Counted from the first letter of the stretch, positions 51,995 through 63,331 are shown. The stretch is DNA of 64,000 nucleotides from Capronia americana (GCA_016110215.1 JADWQD010000003.1:62001-126000); one strand, 5' to 3'. Notes: generated from the letters alone by a model not told the origin. A program made the numbers and translations.

Positions 51995-53436
51995 ATGAAG
52001 ACATCTCAGCTTTTGACTCTGGCAGTTACTGCCTTTGGGCTCACGACAGGAGCGGTGGCTCAAGGGAACAACAACCGAAACCGTGGAGGGAACAACAACC
52101 AGGGCGCAGCAGCGACGACGACGACCGCTGACGCTGCTGCCACAGCCGCTGCCGGAGGCAACGCAGGTGGGAATGCAGGAGGAAATGCAGGAGGAAATGC
52201 AGGTGGCAATGCTGGGGGAAATGCGGGGGGAAATGCAGGTGGCAACAACGATCTGCTCCTGCTGGATTCAAATGTCCAGACTGCCAGCAACTTCATCGGC
52301 AACCCCAACGCCCAACAGGCCAACTCTGACACGTACGTGGGAATGGCGCGGCGTGCGGCTGATGGATGTGACTGACAGATGAATACAGTGATCCCGCCAA
52401 CTTCATCAACTTCTGCACCGGCAAGACTCTGACGAACGGCACTCAAGCCACCGGTGGCTCCTGCAACGGCGTCGTCATGGGTGATATTCCCTCCAACAAC
52501 AACATGGTCTCGGCCATCGTCCTGTTCCCTGGCCCTGGGGACGATCTGACCCCCAACCAGCAATTCAACATTCAAGTGCAACTCACCAACCTGGTCGCTG
52601 GATCCTTCACAGACCCTCTCACCACTTACTACGCCGCTCCCCAAGAACTGCAAGGCGGCAACATCGTCGGTCATTGCCACGTCACTGTTCAGGATCTCGG
52701 CAACGACCTGGCTCCTAAGCAGGCTCCCGACCCAAAGACCTTTGCTTTCTTCAAGGGTATCAACGACGACGGAAATGGTCAAGGTCTTCTCCAGGCTACT
52801 GTGACCGATGGTCTCCCCGCTGGTTTCTACCGTGTCTGCACCATGAACTCCGCTTCTAACCATCAACCTGTCCTCATGCCCGTAAGTCTTGTGCTTGGAA
52901 GATTTCAAGGTCCGAATTTGAGACTAATGCAATTCCAGGTTGCTCAACGTGGTGCTCAGGATGATTGCCAGAAGTTCACCGTCGGCCAAGGTACAGGCAA
53001 TGCTGGTGGCAACGCTGGTGGCAACGCTGGTGGCAACGCTGGCGGCAATGCTGGCGGCAATGCTGGCGGTAATGCTGGTGGTAACGCTGGTGGTAATGCT
53101 GGTGGTAATGCTGGCGGAAATGCCGGCGGCAACGCTGGTGGCAACGCTGGTGGAAATGCTGGCGGCGCCGCCGACACCTCTTCAACATCTGCTGCCGCTG
53201 CCACTACGACAACTGCCGCTGCCGATAACGCCGGTGGAAACGCCGGTGGCAATGCTGGTGGCAATGCTGGAAACAACGCCGGTGCCGGAGCTGCCACGAC
53301 ATCCACTGCTGCGGCCGTCGAAACGACCGTTGCTGCTGGTGGCTCGAACTCGACTGGACGCGGTGGTGGCCGGGGTGGCCGAGGCCGCTTCGGACGCGGA
53401 CGAGGACGATTTGCTGCCCGCGACTACGTTGCATGA
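51995..53436 (+). CDS. secreted protein with (Gly-Gly-Asn-Ala)n arrays and RGG-rich tail
   Basis: About 442 aa from three exons (51995-52332, 52389-52881, 52939-53436), introns 56 and 57 nt. A signal peptide ([15 protein letters not shown]..., cut after AVA near residue 22) leads into an Asn/Gly/Ala/Thr-rich segment with 7.75 GGNA units (residues 54-84). A conserved-looking domain follows (about 95-295: [93 protein letters not shown]), with several Cys that probably form disulfides. Then come 13 more GGNA units, an Ala/Thr stretch, 3 more units and a basic RGG/RGRG tail. The central domain recalls a widespread fungal secreted family, some members of which I remember carrying misleading ribosomal-protein names; nothing ribosomal is seen. 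It probably acts at the cell surface or outside the cell. Confidence 0.85.
52154..52246 (+). repeat. 12-bp coding minisatellite, N-terminal GGNA block (7.75 units)
   Basis: Encodes GGNA repeats. Units differ at wobble positions (GGA/GGT/GGG, AAC/AAT, GCA/GCT/GCG) but not in amino acids. Confidence 0.95.
53005..53160 (+). repeat. 12-bp coding minisatellite, C-terminal GGNA block (13 units)
   Basis: Thirteen uninterrupted 12-bp units coding GGNA, with synonymous differences between units. The antisense strand gives a spurious Ala/Leu/Pro-repeat ORF. Confidence 0.97.
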
Positions 53437-55212
53437 TCTCGCCAACGCGTGTGACGACTACGGCCAATGATGGAAAAGGGACAGTCACGCAAGGCAGCTG
53501 TCCCCCAATGACTGCAGCAATATCTCTTTTATTTTCTTTCTACGTGATAGACGTGTATAACCAGAATCCGGCTTTTCTGCTTTCGCGACATGGACTGGAC
53601 AAGCGAGTTGGACCATCGTTTTTGGAGAGGGGGCAGAAATGGTGAAGCAAGCAGCAAAAGCCTCGAGCATTGCGGAAGACTTGGACTGTGATTTGGAGGC
53701 GGGCGTGCGGGATCAGACAAGATCACCGAAAAGCATGTGCACAGTGACCAAAACAAGACAGACAGCTGAATGAGAGACTCAAAATCTGAACCAGAACCAT
53801 GATTGACCTGCTGCCTTGCCTTGTGCTCCTCGTCCAGGCCCCAAGCGAATCATCGGAGAGGGCATCGCCGAGACGAAGGAGTCGGTCCTTGAAACGCCCT
53901 CAAACACGGATCGCGTATCAGCGTCTTTTGCCACCCGGGATCAGCTTTCTCCTGCTCGCTTGACCATCATAGTCGTCGAGTCTAGACCTTCGACATGACG
54001 GTAGGCGTTGCGCAAGTATAATTCGGCGTGCACTCGATGATACTCTGTCTCGTGGTGAGGGTGAGGATTTGGCGGCTGCAAATGCAAATCTTCGTCCAGT
54101 TGGTAATTAGGAACCCCTGCACGAGTATGTGAGATACTCCGCATCGTGGAATGATACGAGGTGTGGCACATTGTCCGGCTTCGGGACCCAGGGTCTTCTC
54201 CATGTACACTATGTACTCGTATCTCCTGGTGTCGTCACGGATCGCGTCACATTGACTCGAGAGAGTTGTTGAGTGCATCGCCGCATGTCCACCAGCGCGG
54301 TCATCGGTGTCGGCGAATGTGCAGGTGCAGGTGCAGGTGCAGCTCGCAAATCATCACTGAATGCAATGACATGACAGAACCTAACCTCGCCGACGCAGCA
54401 ATGTGAACTTTCTTCTCGGGTCCTGGAGTCTGTTCTCCCCGTAACCTCGTTTGCAAGTGCGCAGAAGAGGTTACCTGTGTCTATCTCTGTGTCTGTGGCT
54501 GGCATCGCCATTCGCGCGAGACTTCCATCAAGAAAGCCCCCGGTACAGCACTCAGCCGTGGACTGCATTGAACTGGATTTATCAGCACCGACACTTCAGT
54601 GGAGGACTTCATTTTGTAAACATCTCCGCGTGCGTGCCTGCGCCTGGCTGGCTCGTGATGCCTTGCGCGCGCAAACCCTCAGGCACCCAACAGGCAGAAA
54701 TGCAGGGATTCGGCACGCCAAATCAGCTGATGGCGCGTCCTGGGCGGTGCGAAGTGCCTTGCATTGGCGGGGACTGGACGATACGAGGTTCGCGCGGGAC
54801 CTCAACACACACTCTCTCTCCTCCCCCTCTCGATCGGCGCAATTTTCATGGAAATGACAGCCCATCTGAGGATGGACAAGAGCAGAGCAGCGAAAGATTC
54901 CCGCTCTGGGCTCTTGCCTCCCGTATTGAAATGGGCTGGAATACGTCGGGAACGGGACAACCAACTCACCCTTGTTGAGCTTGGAGATACGATGACTTTG
55001 ATGGCTCGCAGATATAAGAAGGCGGTGGGCTGGATGGGACTAAGTTGACGATAGGACTTCACTTTTCACGGCAATATTTGATCGAGAGCAAGACACAGCC
55101 TGAAGCTACTCGAAGCTCGACAACTTGATTGCAACCCACATCAGCCCGCAACAGCGAATCAATTCAAGCTACCTCGAGTGGACGGTTTCGATTTCGATTT
55201 CGATATCACGAC
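53437..55212. other. intergenic region
   Basis: 1.8 kb without a supported gene. A GTGCAG hexamer run (4 copies) lies at 54319-54342. The right end carries a CGATTTCGATTTCGAT run just before the DUF899 ATG. Confidence 0.5.
54319..54342 (+). repeat. 6-bp tandem repeat (GTGCAG), 4 copies
   Basis: Four exact hexamers in intergenic DNA. Confidence 0.9.
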
Positions 55213-56179
55213 ATGGCCGACGTGAAGGTACGTGAGCCGCTTCTCTTTCGACCGACCTGTTCTCTCTCGCGCACTCCGTCCCAGGCCATAGGCCGTTGTG
55301 GTGGATCAGATACATTGACTACCCTCCTCAATTGTCCTCCATCACTTCCCCAGCCACTCACACGGATGTACGTATTAGATCGTCTCCCCCGCTGAATACC
55401 TCCCCCTCCGGCTCTCGCTGCTTGAGGCCGAGAAGGAAAACACGCGCGCGCGCGACGCACTGGCCCGCCAGCGCCGCACCCTCCCCGTCGTCGAGGTCAC
55501 CACGCCCTACACCTTCACGGACGCGACGGGCAAGCAAGTGACGCTGGCGGACCTGTTCGACGGCCGGCCCCAACTGATTATCTACCACTTCATGTTCAGC
55601 CCGGACTGGGACGCCGGCTGCGCGAGCTGTTCCCTGCTGGGCGACTCGGTGCCGGACCTGCGCCACCTGCACGGGCACTCGACGACGTTCGTGGCCGTGA
55701 GCCGCGCCCCGATCGACAAGATCAACGCGTACAAGGCGCGCATGGGCTGGACATTCCCCTGGGTGAGTTCCTCGGGGAGCAGCTTCAACTACGACTTCGG
55801 CGCCACGCAGGACGAGGCCGTCGCCCCCGTGTCGTACAACTTCAAGACCAAGGCCGAGCTGGAGGACCGCGGCATGGCCTACTTCGCCCGCGGCGAGCAG
55901 CCTGGCCACTCGGTCTTTGTGCGCGGCGGCGGCGGCGTGGGCGTGGGCGTGGGCGTGGGCGTGGGCGTGGGCGACCCCGGCAAGGTCTACCACAGTTATA
56001 GCAGCTACGCGCGCGGTGGGGAGCCCATCATCAACACGCTGACCTGGTTGGACATGACCCCCCTGGGCAGGCAGGACGGCGTGAGCGGCGTCGGCGGGTT
56101 GGGATTCAAGCGGCATGATGAGTACTCGGCCGACGATCTCAAGGGGTTGCCTGTTCAGAAGGTGGGAGCGGGAGCTTGA
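55213..56179 (+). CDS. DUF899 thioredoxin-like protein
   Basis: About 271 aa from a five-codon first exon (55213-55227, MADVK) and a main exon (55379-56179) across a 151-nt intron; splicing gives MADVK-IVSPAEYLPLRLSLLEAEKE, the usual DUF899 start. Motifs: LARQRRTLPVVEVTTPYTF, LFDGRPQLIIYHFMFSPDWDAGCASCSLLGD (written here in two parts: LFDGRPQLIIYHFMF and DWDAGCASCS), with a redox-type C-x-x-C near residue 86, then VAVSRAPIDKI, GWTFPWVSSSGSSFNYDFG and VYHSYSSYARGGE. A (Gly-Val)n insert from a GTGGGC hexamer repeat at 55937-55972 sits between HSVFVR and DPGKVYHSY. The family is cytosolic and of unproven function; a thiol-dependent role is suggested by the fold and CxxC only. Codons are extremely GC-rich. 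Confidence 0.9.
55937..55972 (+). repeat. 6-bp coding microsatellite (GTGGGC), 6 copies
   Basis: In-frame hexamer run inside the DUF899 gene coding alternating Val and Gly, directly after a GGC run coding Gly. Confidence 0.95.
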
Positions 56180-56486
56180 TGTTCCACCTAAGGACAGAAA
56201 GTGGGCAGGCAGGCAGGCAGGCGGACGGGCAAGACGGGCAGGGATGGCACGCAACACAACGATTACAAGGACGAATCAAGGGGTGGGGCCTCGAGTCTAT
56301 ACAGCACTCACTGTAGTTGGAATGCAAGCTTTTCATGAATCACGAGCACACTTCTTTTTATCGCTCTAGGATCTCTCGTCCAAGTTTCGAGCTTACATCA
56401 AGGTAATAACCACTGCCATGGGCATGCTCGTGGCTCAGTCCCATGTGACGCCCAGAACGCCCCGATAGACCCTCGCCTCCCTCCCG
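56180..56486. other. intergenic 3' flanks of convergent genes
   Basis: 307 bp; a GCAG tetramer run (about 56204-56221) follows the DUF899 stop. Confidence 0.55.
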
Positions 56487-58022
56487 TCAGAACCACTCAT
56501 AGTGTATTTGGCAATCATGATACCTGCACGAGCATAGGATGCCCTCGGCGTTGCACGACGCGTTCGACACGCTTGGCAGCTGATATCTCTTCAACTCACC
56601 AGCCTTGTCTGCCACGGTGGCAGCCGCGTGTGGATGATGATACGCATGCATCCCTTCGCCGGTGCCGGTCCCGGAGGAAGCTGCCTCCCTCTCTTCTTCA
56701 CCTTCTCCTTTTCCTTCTCCACTGCCTTGCTTGGCCTTGGACTCCTCGACGAGTTCCGGGATCGGGGGGATGGCGTCCGGTCGCCCGACGGGAGCCAACC
56801 AACCGTACTTCATGACGACGAGTTCGCGGAGCCGGGCGTGGGTCTTGAACTGATGGATCGCGTGCTGGACCTGGCCTTTCTCGTTGAGCATCTCGCCCCA
56901 TTCGTTGAACGCGACCATGGGCGTGGTGCCGACGGTTCCGAGGAGGGCCTCCTCGTTGGGCACCAGATACGTGCTGCCGATGCCGCTTTTGCGGAGCTGG
57001 TCGTCCAGAAGCCCGGAGTAGTAGATGTGGATGTGCATGGCCTGGTCGTTGCACTTCCAGTTCGACGCGGACAGCTCCCCCGCCATCACGTCCAGGTAGA
57101 CTTGCATTGCTCGTGCGGTGCCGTAGGTCGAGCCGGCGCAGATCCGGTCGAGAGGCTTGTAGGCGGCCGAGACGTTGCGGCTGATGGTGTTTGACGAGGC
57201 ACAGCCGTCGAACCATTTGACGTGCACGCTGCATTGGCCGATCTTCAGCCCGCGCCATTCGGCGAAGTAGAGCAGTTCGACGCCGGGGTCCATCGGCATG
57301 GCGAATGGGTTGCGTTGGAAGACGACGTCGAGGTCACTGGCTAGCACTTTGTCGTATCGATCGGGCAGTTTCTTCAGGTACTCGGACCATCCCTTGAAGC
57401 GGCCGAGGACGACGTTGACGCCGCCGAGGTCGGGAAGTGCTGGGATAAGCTCCAGGGCGGGATATCGTTGCATGAGCGCCCTGAATGGCGGCGAGATCTC
57501 ATCCAGAGAATTCGACGGCACCAGGATGTGCACATGGACGGCGGCTGGCGGACATGCCTTTGCGCGCTGGCTCGACAACAGCTCTTCTCCAAGTGCGACG
57601 TCGAGGGACTGCATGAAGACGAAGATCTGGTCTCCCAATTTCTGCCCATCAAGGGCGCTGAGGATCAAGTTCGGCTTCGCGGCAGAGCATCCTGAGTCGC
57701 CGGCATCCACGGAAAGCGAACTGTGATGGCTTATTGGCTTGGAGGGCGTTGCCAACGCCGCATTGTCGTGAGTGTGGGTCGTAGGAAGAGCTGTCGCTGT
57801 CGCTGTCGTTGGAGATTTCGACCCATTCTGATGGCCGGTCAGGTTGCTCTTGTCTCCGCCGTGTTTAAGTGGGTTGTGTAAAGAGTGCGCAACATTGTGC
57901 CACAGGTTTCCAGAATCCAAGCCAGAATGGGCGAGCGGCGGTCCGATGAATGCAAAGTAGACAAGGGACAACGTGAGGATGATAATCGCACAAAGCGTCG
58001 GCAGTCTACACGCGGAAATCAT
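56487..58022 (-). CDS. type II membrane glycosyltransferase (DxD nucleotide-sugar family)
   Basis: Single-exon protein of 511 aa, started at 58022 (MISACRLPTLCA) because the frame upstream has only a GTG. Residues of about 7-28 (LPTLCAIIILTLSLVYFAF) form an N-terminal membrane anchor, followed by a Ser/Thr/His-rich stem (about 30-120), as in Golgi glycosyltransferases. The catalytic domain contains KLPDRYDKVLASDLDVVFQR with a D-x-D motif near residue 230, then NPFAMPMDPGVELLYFAEW, KWFDGCASSNTISRNV, NWKCNDQAMHIHIYYSG and MVAFNEWGEML. These resemble DxD nucleotide-diphospho-sugar transferases. The sugar and acceptor cannot be named. An E/G-rich low-complexity segment precedes a Cys-rich end (NASCNAEGILCSCRYHDCQI). 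Confidence 0.82.
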   Translation of the reverse strand: MISACRLPTLCAIIILTLSLVYFAFIGPPLAHSGLDSGNLWHNVAHSLHNPLKHGGDKSNLTGHQNGSKSPTTATATALPTTHTHDNAALATPSKPISHHSSLSVDAGDSGCSAAKPNLILSALDGQKLGDQIFVFMQSLDVALGEELLSSQRAKACPPAAVHVHILVPSNSLDEISPPFRALMQRYPALELIPALPDLGGVNVVLGRFKGWSEYLKKLPDRYDKVLASDLDVVFQRNPFAMPMDPGVELLYFAEWRGLKIGQCSVHVKWFDGCASSNTISRNVSAAYKPLDRICAGSTYGTARAMQVYLDVMAGELSASNWKCNDQAMHIHIYYSGLLDDQLRKSGIGSTYLVPNEEALLGTVGTTPMVAFNEWGEMLNEKGQVQHAIHQFKTHARLRELVVMKYGWLAPVGRPDAIPPIPELVEESKAKQGSGEGKGEGEEEREAASSGTGTGEGMHAYHHPHAAATVADKAGELKRYQLPSVSNASCNAEGILCSCRYHDCQIHYEWF

Positions 58023-59176
58023 GATGATTGATGCATCGAGGTGACGGAACCAAGGTGCTGAAGAATGAAAGCTCGTAGCAGAAAATCTGCGAGACAAGTC
58101 ATGCAAGGGGAGCGCGCGAACAGCACTGGCCACGTCGACGACGTGACTTACCTTGGCGTGCTGCTGTCAGGAATGAGCTGCACGACTTCTTCGTGTTGCC
58201 ATTACTGCTTGACAGGAAGGGCTTCGAACTTTGCCTTTTCCAAGGCAGTCCGTGTCTTGCGAAAGTCCGTTGGACAGTCGGGCGAGTGTGATGCCACCGA
58301 GGACGCAGATTGCTCGTCGGGCTGAGCGATTTACCACCCCCATGGCATGCTTATGTACTCTGGTTCAGAGCTCGGTTGATGGAGAGAATGGCTATCGACA
58401 TCCCTATGCTAGACGGAAGAAGTGTGATTCTTGGTTAAATTATATCGAAAGTGAAAGTAAGGCGCCGGTAATCGCGAAGTGAAAGTTGCGAGCGCGCCGC
58501 CGTGCGTGTCATCGCGCCAAGACGTGCAGCACAACGTGAAGAACTCGTGAACACGCAATCGGGAGCTTGGGTCCTCGAAAGTTGTCTATTACGCTCCCAG
58601 CTTCACGTATGTTCTCGTAAAAGTTGCTCAGTCTTATCTCCCAGAGCACCTAGAGCGCGAAGTCACCGGTTAGAAGGAAACCTAGTGAGACTCAGCGGGA
58701 GCTTTGCGATAGTATTGTAATCAGATATCGCCCAGGCTGCACGTCAGACTTGATGGCGAGAAACCTAACGACACACCCAGCGAAACGCCTGTCGCGCTGC
58801 CTATTTAAGCAACTTGGCGCTCGGGTCATCGTGGGGGACGAATAAGACAACAGAGGCCCGGTGTTTGACTTCTAGAAGTTGACCGTCAAGAGGGCTTTTC
58901 AATGGCGGACGGGCACACTACCCTCGTCTAAAGGCCAGCGGACTAATAGCGCTGGTGGTAGTGGTGCAGTAGTTACCATCTGGACGTGAAACGTGGCTGT
59001 CCACAAGCGAACCTCGGGGATGGACGGCTGGTGCCTCGTATAGTATTTAGCGGACTCTCAAGGTTTCAACTCCTTGCATTACTCTTCGCCCTCGTCCGGG
59101 CAGGAAGCTCGGCAATTTCTCAGCGACGGCGCTGTTGGTTGCCCTCGATCAGGGCGTCCCTTCTTTTTGAACCGCA
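58023..59176. other. divergent promoter region
   Basis: 1.15 kb between start codons of the glycosyltransferase and the cluster-less regulator. No gene recognised. Confidence 0.5.
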
Positions 59177-60863
59177 ATGTTCATAACGTACACGCATGTC
59201 GACCAGATCAGGTCGCGAAGTAAGAAATGGCAGGTGCAATCATACCAGAACGCCCGGCGCCACGCCCTCAAGGCAGCCGTGCGCTCAACAGACGATTCTG
59301 CCCGAGCAAGGGAGCCAACGATCTTGCCGTGGACTCGAGCACTGAGGGCAGCCACTGAGACGAGCACAGGTCAATCCGCTAACGAGTTACCGGAGAGAGC
59401 ATTGGAGAGTCTTTCTAAAGACGCGATCGTGGGCTTCCTTGTTGAGGATGAGCTGCAGATACAAACCGCCGTGGGAAGCTTGCGTCGGGAGCCATTCAGT
59501 GCATATCCGATGGAAAACTCCCAACGCGTGCAGCTGACCGTTGACTATTGTACGTTTGATTCGAGGTTTCTCTCCAGGCAGCATAGGATCGCAAATGTTG
59601 ACCTGACCCCAACAAAGTCACACAGGTATATGCACCTATGCATGCGCAAAATTACCGAGATGCGAATGGAGGGAACTGGCTTTTATCAAACCTCTTCAAG
59701 ATGGCGCTCCAGGCAGATCTGCTATTCGAGTCAACCGTGACTTTTGTGTGGAGCCAGTTACCTCCCGTGCGTCTAGGCTCCTCGCCAGAGGAGCATGAAA
59801 GGGCCTTGATGAGTGTGAGAGGAAGTGTGATGCGGAAGCTTCATCATCGTCTGAGCGTGCCGAAACTATGCTCAGATGATGTGACCATTCATACGGTCCT
59901 GAACCTGATGGCTGCCGACGTGAGTCTGGTTCTTGACTTCGAGGGTGTATCGACGTTGACAAAGCACAATACAGTTCCATCGGGGACAGGATGACCACGT
60001 CGAGCTCCATCGAGAAGGACTGCGGCGGATCGTGACTCTTCGTGGCGGACTGACACAAAGCGATCTCCAACCTCAAACTCGATATTCAATCACGGCGTGA
60101 GTCGCGGCTTGATGCGATCCTAGACCTGAGCAGCTGACAGCCGCGTAGGACAGAGATGATGTGCGATTACGCCATCAGACGACGGAAACGCTCGCCCAAG
60201 ACAAATATCACTCCCGACAACAGACTCGAATATCCAACTCACCCCTTCCCACCTGCTCTGTCAAAACTGCTGTCCGCTCTGCCCAGGGGATTCAGCGACA
60301 TGGCTTTGACGACGCTGCTGTCGTACCAAGTCATTAAGTTCCTTTACCGCATGGCCATAACACTCGAGAAAGGCCCAGCAGAGTTTGCCGACGACACTTC
60401 CATAGCGGTCGAGATGATGCGTTTGTCCATGAGACCCGACGTCAGCGCGCTTGAGCAGGCCGTTGTCACTCTGAGCTTCGTGTTTGGAAGATTTCTTTTT
60501 GACACAACGAAGGGGCACAATCGAGTCACCAGCTCGACGGGGATCCGAACAAGCCCAAACAGGACATACGTGTCCATGAAAAAACCGCTAAATAAACTTG
60601 CCGGATCAATATTTGGACACCTAGAGACCGCCGGATGTGATTTCGTGGTTTGGGCTGTCTTTATCCTCTCTTCAACCACGGTGGATTATGGCCTGTCGAG
60701 ATCTCTGCAACAAGAAACTCTGCGGCGCCTAATGGACACAGTTCCCGCCGCGAACCAGCTTGAGGAATTCAAAAGTATGGTGAGCAGGTTCTTCTGGCAT
60801 GAGAGCCTTGTGCCGCGTGTTGACGAGCTCTGGAAGAATATTGAGCCCAAGGCTGAAAGTTGA
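59177..60863 (+). CDS. fungal transcription-factor-like protein lacking a zinc cluster
   Basis: About 503 aa from four exons (59177-59549, 59618-59919, 59975-60096, 60149-60863) with introns of 68, 55 and 52 nt. Chained reading: QLTVDY-FTQVYAPMHAQNYRD, NLMAAD-FHRGQDDHVELHREGL, and SITA-TEMMCDYAIRRR. The N-terminus MFITYTHVDQIRSRSKKWQV followed by QSYQNARRHALKA is the short basic motif seen at the start of many filamentous-fungal regulator-like proteins that have the C-terminal helical domain but no Zn2Cys6 cluster. Then come REPFSAYPMENSQRVQLTV, ALQADLLFESTVTFVW and HREGLRRIVTLRGGL, all typical of that domain. It is probably nuclear; DNA binding is doubtful without a cluster. A Dal5-type permease gene lies convergently 143 bp downstream. 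Confidence 0.82.
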
Positions 60864-61006
60864 ATTCGAGATTCAAGACTTCAAGACACGGCACAATTCT
60901 TGTACTAATCCTGGTGAACAAGTACGGATAGAGGCGTCATATCGACAACCCAAAAAAGGGGAGCCACGTGACAATTCTTCTTCCCTGCTATCTCGCTGCA
61001 ACACAA

Positions 61007-62659
61007 TCAGAGCGAATACCTAAATCCCTTATTATCCAGCTCAGTAACATCGTGCATACCACGCTCGATGGCTTCCTTCTCCTCGTCCAGGCCTTCCAAG
61101 CCAGACGCTGCGGCTTCGCGGTCGCGCTTCTTGTTCACAAGATACATATAAATGTACAAAACGATGATGGACACCAGTTTGATGATATAGCCGATCAGCA
61201 TCGCGACATAGGCCGAGTGATATGCGGGGGCGTCGCTGGTTTTGAAGGTCTGGGGCCCGATGATGTTGCCGACGCAGTAGCCCGTGAACAGTATCGCCGC
61301 GGTGAGTTGCTTCTTCGTGTACCCTGCGATATTCGAGCTGACCATGGTCAGACTCATGCTGAACCCAAGACCCTGGAAAAAGCAAAGCCATAGACCGACC
61401 AGTCGACCCCATTTGTTGTCGTCAGGCAATCCGACAAGCAGAGAGGCTCCGATGATGCATATAGTATTGGCGGTAATCATCGTGGGGCAACGGAGATTGG
61501 GCCATCTCGAGCAGACGATGCCCCCGCCCAGGAGGGCGAGGAATTGAATTGCTCCCCCCGGGATCTGTAAATACTGGGTACCCAGAGTGTCGACGTTGAA
61601 AGACTTGATGACCAGCGATGTGAATTGAGTGATGGCGGCATTTGGGACCTGTGCACCCACTGCCATGACGAAGAGGATCCACGTCTTCGGATCTCTCACG
61701 GTCTGAATTGCTTGGTAACGCTTGAAATGGCGATTTTTAATGCCTTGACGGTTGGCGGAGACTCTTTTCGCGGCGATGACCTTTTCGGCATCGGTGAGAA
61801 ATTTGGCGGTGGATGGCTGATCCGGGAGGAAGATGAGAGTAATGATGCCGAGAACGATACTGATGCTGCCGAAAATGATGAAGACATACATCCAGCGTGG
61901 CAGGCCGGTGGTGATATGACCCACGGCATAGCCGATCAGGCTTGATGTGGCATTAGCACTCCGATGACCTGCTTGATGGTTTCTGCCAGACTTACCCTCC
62001 AAACATGGTTGCGATGCCATTCGTGCAGTAGTAAGCCTCCAGGCGCAACGGCTGTTCTAAAGTCGTATACCAAATGCTCATGATGAGAATGAATCCCGGA
62101 TTTATTACCGCCTCGAAAGACCCCAGCAGAAATCGATTGACGGCAATCCCGGCGAAACTGGAGCAAGCCGGCGTTGTCATCAGGATGATGCCCCATGAGA
62201 TAGTCGTGACTCCAATCACTTTCCCGACCCGGAGTCGTTGCAGGACATAGCCGGCAGGATATTGTGCCCACAGATAACCTGTTAAGTTAGTTGGGGGATG
62301 CGGCAGGAGGGCACACGCTTGAGCATACCGAAGTAGAAGATGGATCCCAACCAGGAGTAATCTTGTCCGTGCAGATTCGTGCCCTTCTGCAACCCATAAA
62401 CGCTGGCGTAGTTGATGCCGTTCTTGTCGAGATATTGCATCAAATAGATCAGGAAGAGGATAGGAACGATCCGGAAATCCAGCCTGCGGAGAACTCTCCT
62501 GGACTCGACGGGATCCAACTCTTGGTCGTCGCTACGCTTGTATAGATGGTAGTCATCGTCGAGGTCTGAAGAGTTGTGGGGCGTACTCGCGCCGGAAACT
62601 GGACTACCTTGGACGGCAGTAATTTTGTCGGCCTCGATTGAAGCTTCGTTGGCCGCCAT
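61007..62659 (-). CDS. MFS permease, Dal5/anion:cation symporter type
   Basis: About 515 aa from three exons (62659-62329, 62278-61996, 61940-61007), introns 50 and 55 nt. Joints: SIFYF-GYLWAQYPAGYVLQRLR and IATMFGG-LIGYAVGHITTGLPRW. The first helix region LRRLDFRIVPILFLIYLMQY plus YLDKNGINYASVYGL is the mark of the allantoate-permease (Dal5/ACS) branch. Further blocks fit: GKVIGVTTISWGIILMTTP, FLLGSFEAVINPGFILIMS, GGGIVCSRWPNL and NIAGYTKKQLTAAILFTGYC followed by VGNIIGPQTFK. About 12 membrane helices and cytosolic termini, on the plasma membrane. The family imports carboxylates such as allantoate, nicotinate, biotin precursors and pantothenate; the substrate here is unknown. The stop is 143 bp from the regulator-like gene's stop. 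Confidence 0.93.
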
Positions 62660-63331
62660 CTTGTCTGCAACTTGGCTCTGGCTTGGATGGAAGCCCAGCC
62701 TTTGAATACGAGGCAGCCGCCATCATATATGCACTCTCAAGGATCTCTTCCAAGTTTGCTCAATGTTCAGGGAGGTAGCGGTACAAAGCCGGGTCTGATG
62801 CCGGTGAATCGCTCCACGTGGGCAGGACGGTGACATGGAAATGCAACTGCATGGGCTCATCTCCACAAAACGTTCCAGAAGCGATATATCTTGGCAAATT
62901 TCAAGTGTTGTCGTTGGAGTAGTGGTGATGATACCATCTTGATATCCGATCACGACATCCGCTATCGACCGATTAGGCAAAAAATCAACTGCTAGGATTG
63001 TGCCCGAGCCTTACAATTGCATCAGCACCACACCGTTTTCATGCAGCCAGAGGCATCTCCGCTTCGACAACAGAGAAGGATGACGATAAGGGCTTCGCAG
63101 GCGCCAATCTGTCGAGTTAGGAAGGTGGTTACATGCAGCCCATAGCAATCAGTTGGTAGATTTCCTGAGCCAGGTTCAATTTCCCTCTGGACGCCTCTGA
63201 AAAGCTTTGTGCGCTCCCGTCCGTGGTGCTTTGTGGCGCTGTAAGAGCTAGGGTTGGCCGTTGCAGGTGAAGTCGCTTGACGCCGTCGGGCAGAGGAGGA
63301 CCACGTACTCCGGCCAATATCCGTCTATCAT
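62660..63331. other. intergenic between tandem minus-strand genes
   Basis: 672 bp; upstream region of the permease and 3' flank of the methyltransferase. Short ORFs only. Confidence 0.5.

Noticed and set aside
52060..52908. 282-codon minus-strand ORF
   Set aside because: Antisense shadow of the GGNA-repeat gene; its Ala/Pro repeats are the complement of Gly-Gly-Asn-Ala codons and no start or motif supports it.
52956..53306. Minus-strand ORF of Ala-Leu-Pro-Pro repeats
   Set aside because: Produced by the 12-bp minisatellite read on the opposite strand.
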